A stretch of DNA of 13,895 nt from JBEKHI01 sp050012355 (lineage in GTDB: Bacteria > Actinomycetota > Actinomycetes > Streptosporangiales > Streptosporangiaceae): NCBI GenBank assembly GCA_050012355.1, contig JBEKHI010000215.1, forward strand, positions 1 through 13,895. Direction: 5' to 3'. The position numbers were made by a program, and so were the translations under genes. How positions within the stretch are numbered: the first letter of the stretch is position 1; every line of letters starts with the position of its first letter. Below, one piece after another: positions 13,796 to 13,895 of this stretch. Under the pieces are notes generated by a model, which ran no database searches, was not told the DNA's origin, and worked only from the letters and a program-made list of their open reading frames with translations.

Positions 13796-13895
13796 ATGGT
13801 TCGCGTCGTGGTGAAATCGCCTTTCGACGTGACCGCCTTCCTGAGGGAGGACCGCAGACCTGCTCAGGTTGCTTCGGTGTCAGCAGCGGGGACGC
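13796..13895 (+). CDS. PPOX-family flavin/F420-binding protein, N-terminus only
   Basis: ATG 13796 (or GTG 13808/13811) opens a frame that runs off the right edge. It reads KSPFDVTAFLREDRRPAQVA, SVSAAGT, the usual opening of pyridoxamine-5'-phosphate-oxidase-like split-barrel proteins ('FD...FL....R.A.VATV..DG'). These bind FMN or F420 and reduce or oxidise diverse small molecules. Only about 33 residues are visible, so the subfamily cannot be named. It is divergent from the SnoaL gene across about 215 bases holding a nested dyad. The start choice is uncertain because no strong ribosome binding site is seen. Confidence 0.5.
   Translation, partial: MVRVVVKSPFDVTAFLREDRRPAQVASVSAAGT

Overview
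The window is very GC-rich, with strong G/C bias at third codon positions, frequent GTG/TTG starts and GGAGG-type ribosome binding sites. Families such as a SigJ-type ECF sigma factor with a fused SnoaL domain, a DUF3040-like protein and a PRC-barrel protein paired with a tiny hydrophobic protein point to an actinobacterium, probably a filamentous or soil lineage (inference; no rRNA or marker gene is present).

Layout, left to right. (1) 2-769, + strand: the C-terminal ATPase half of a CydC-type exporter, cut by the window edge. (2) 983-1537, - strand: a PRC-barrel protein followed by a 57-aa two-helix membrane protein. (3) 1916-3304, + strand: an NAD(P)-dependent succinate-semialdehyde dehydrogenase-type enzyme with two dyads upstream and an 18-bp perfect hairpin downstream. 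(4) 3548-6521, - strand: a compact set of four reading frames in which a 48-aa ORF, a DUF3040-like ORF (ATGA overlap) and a 57-aa ORF in another frame precede phosphoketolase. (5) 6876-8717, - strand: a stand-alone b-type cytochrome with two di-heme histidine pairs and a large domain predicted to lie outside the membrane. (6) 9054-10583, - strand: an MFS exporter followed by a decayed nitroreductase. (7) 10709-12022, - strand: a SigJ/ECF41 sigma factor with a probable self-recognised promoter, coupled to a frame-broken PPOX-type flavin/F420 protein. (8) 12427-13090: overlapping relics of two transposase families. (9) 13194-13895: a SnoaL-like protein divergent from the start of another PPOX-family gene cut by the right edge.

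The intact metabolic genes share an energy and redox theme. Phosphoketolase makes acetyl-phosphate, the dehydrogenase feeds a C4 semialdehyde into succinate, the orphan cytochrome b could handle quinol electrons, and CydC supports cytochrome bd assembly. PRC-barrel and tiny hydrophobic proteins often accompany stress genes in actinobacteria. This suggests a low-oxygen or stationary-phase energy island, but I could not find a convincing DosR-type box, so common control is unproven. The right third is a decay zone with a pseudogenised oxidoreductase, a pseudogenised PPOX partner and IS remnants. I saw no CRISPR array, tRNA, rRNA or phage genes.
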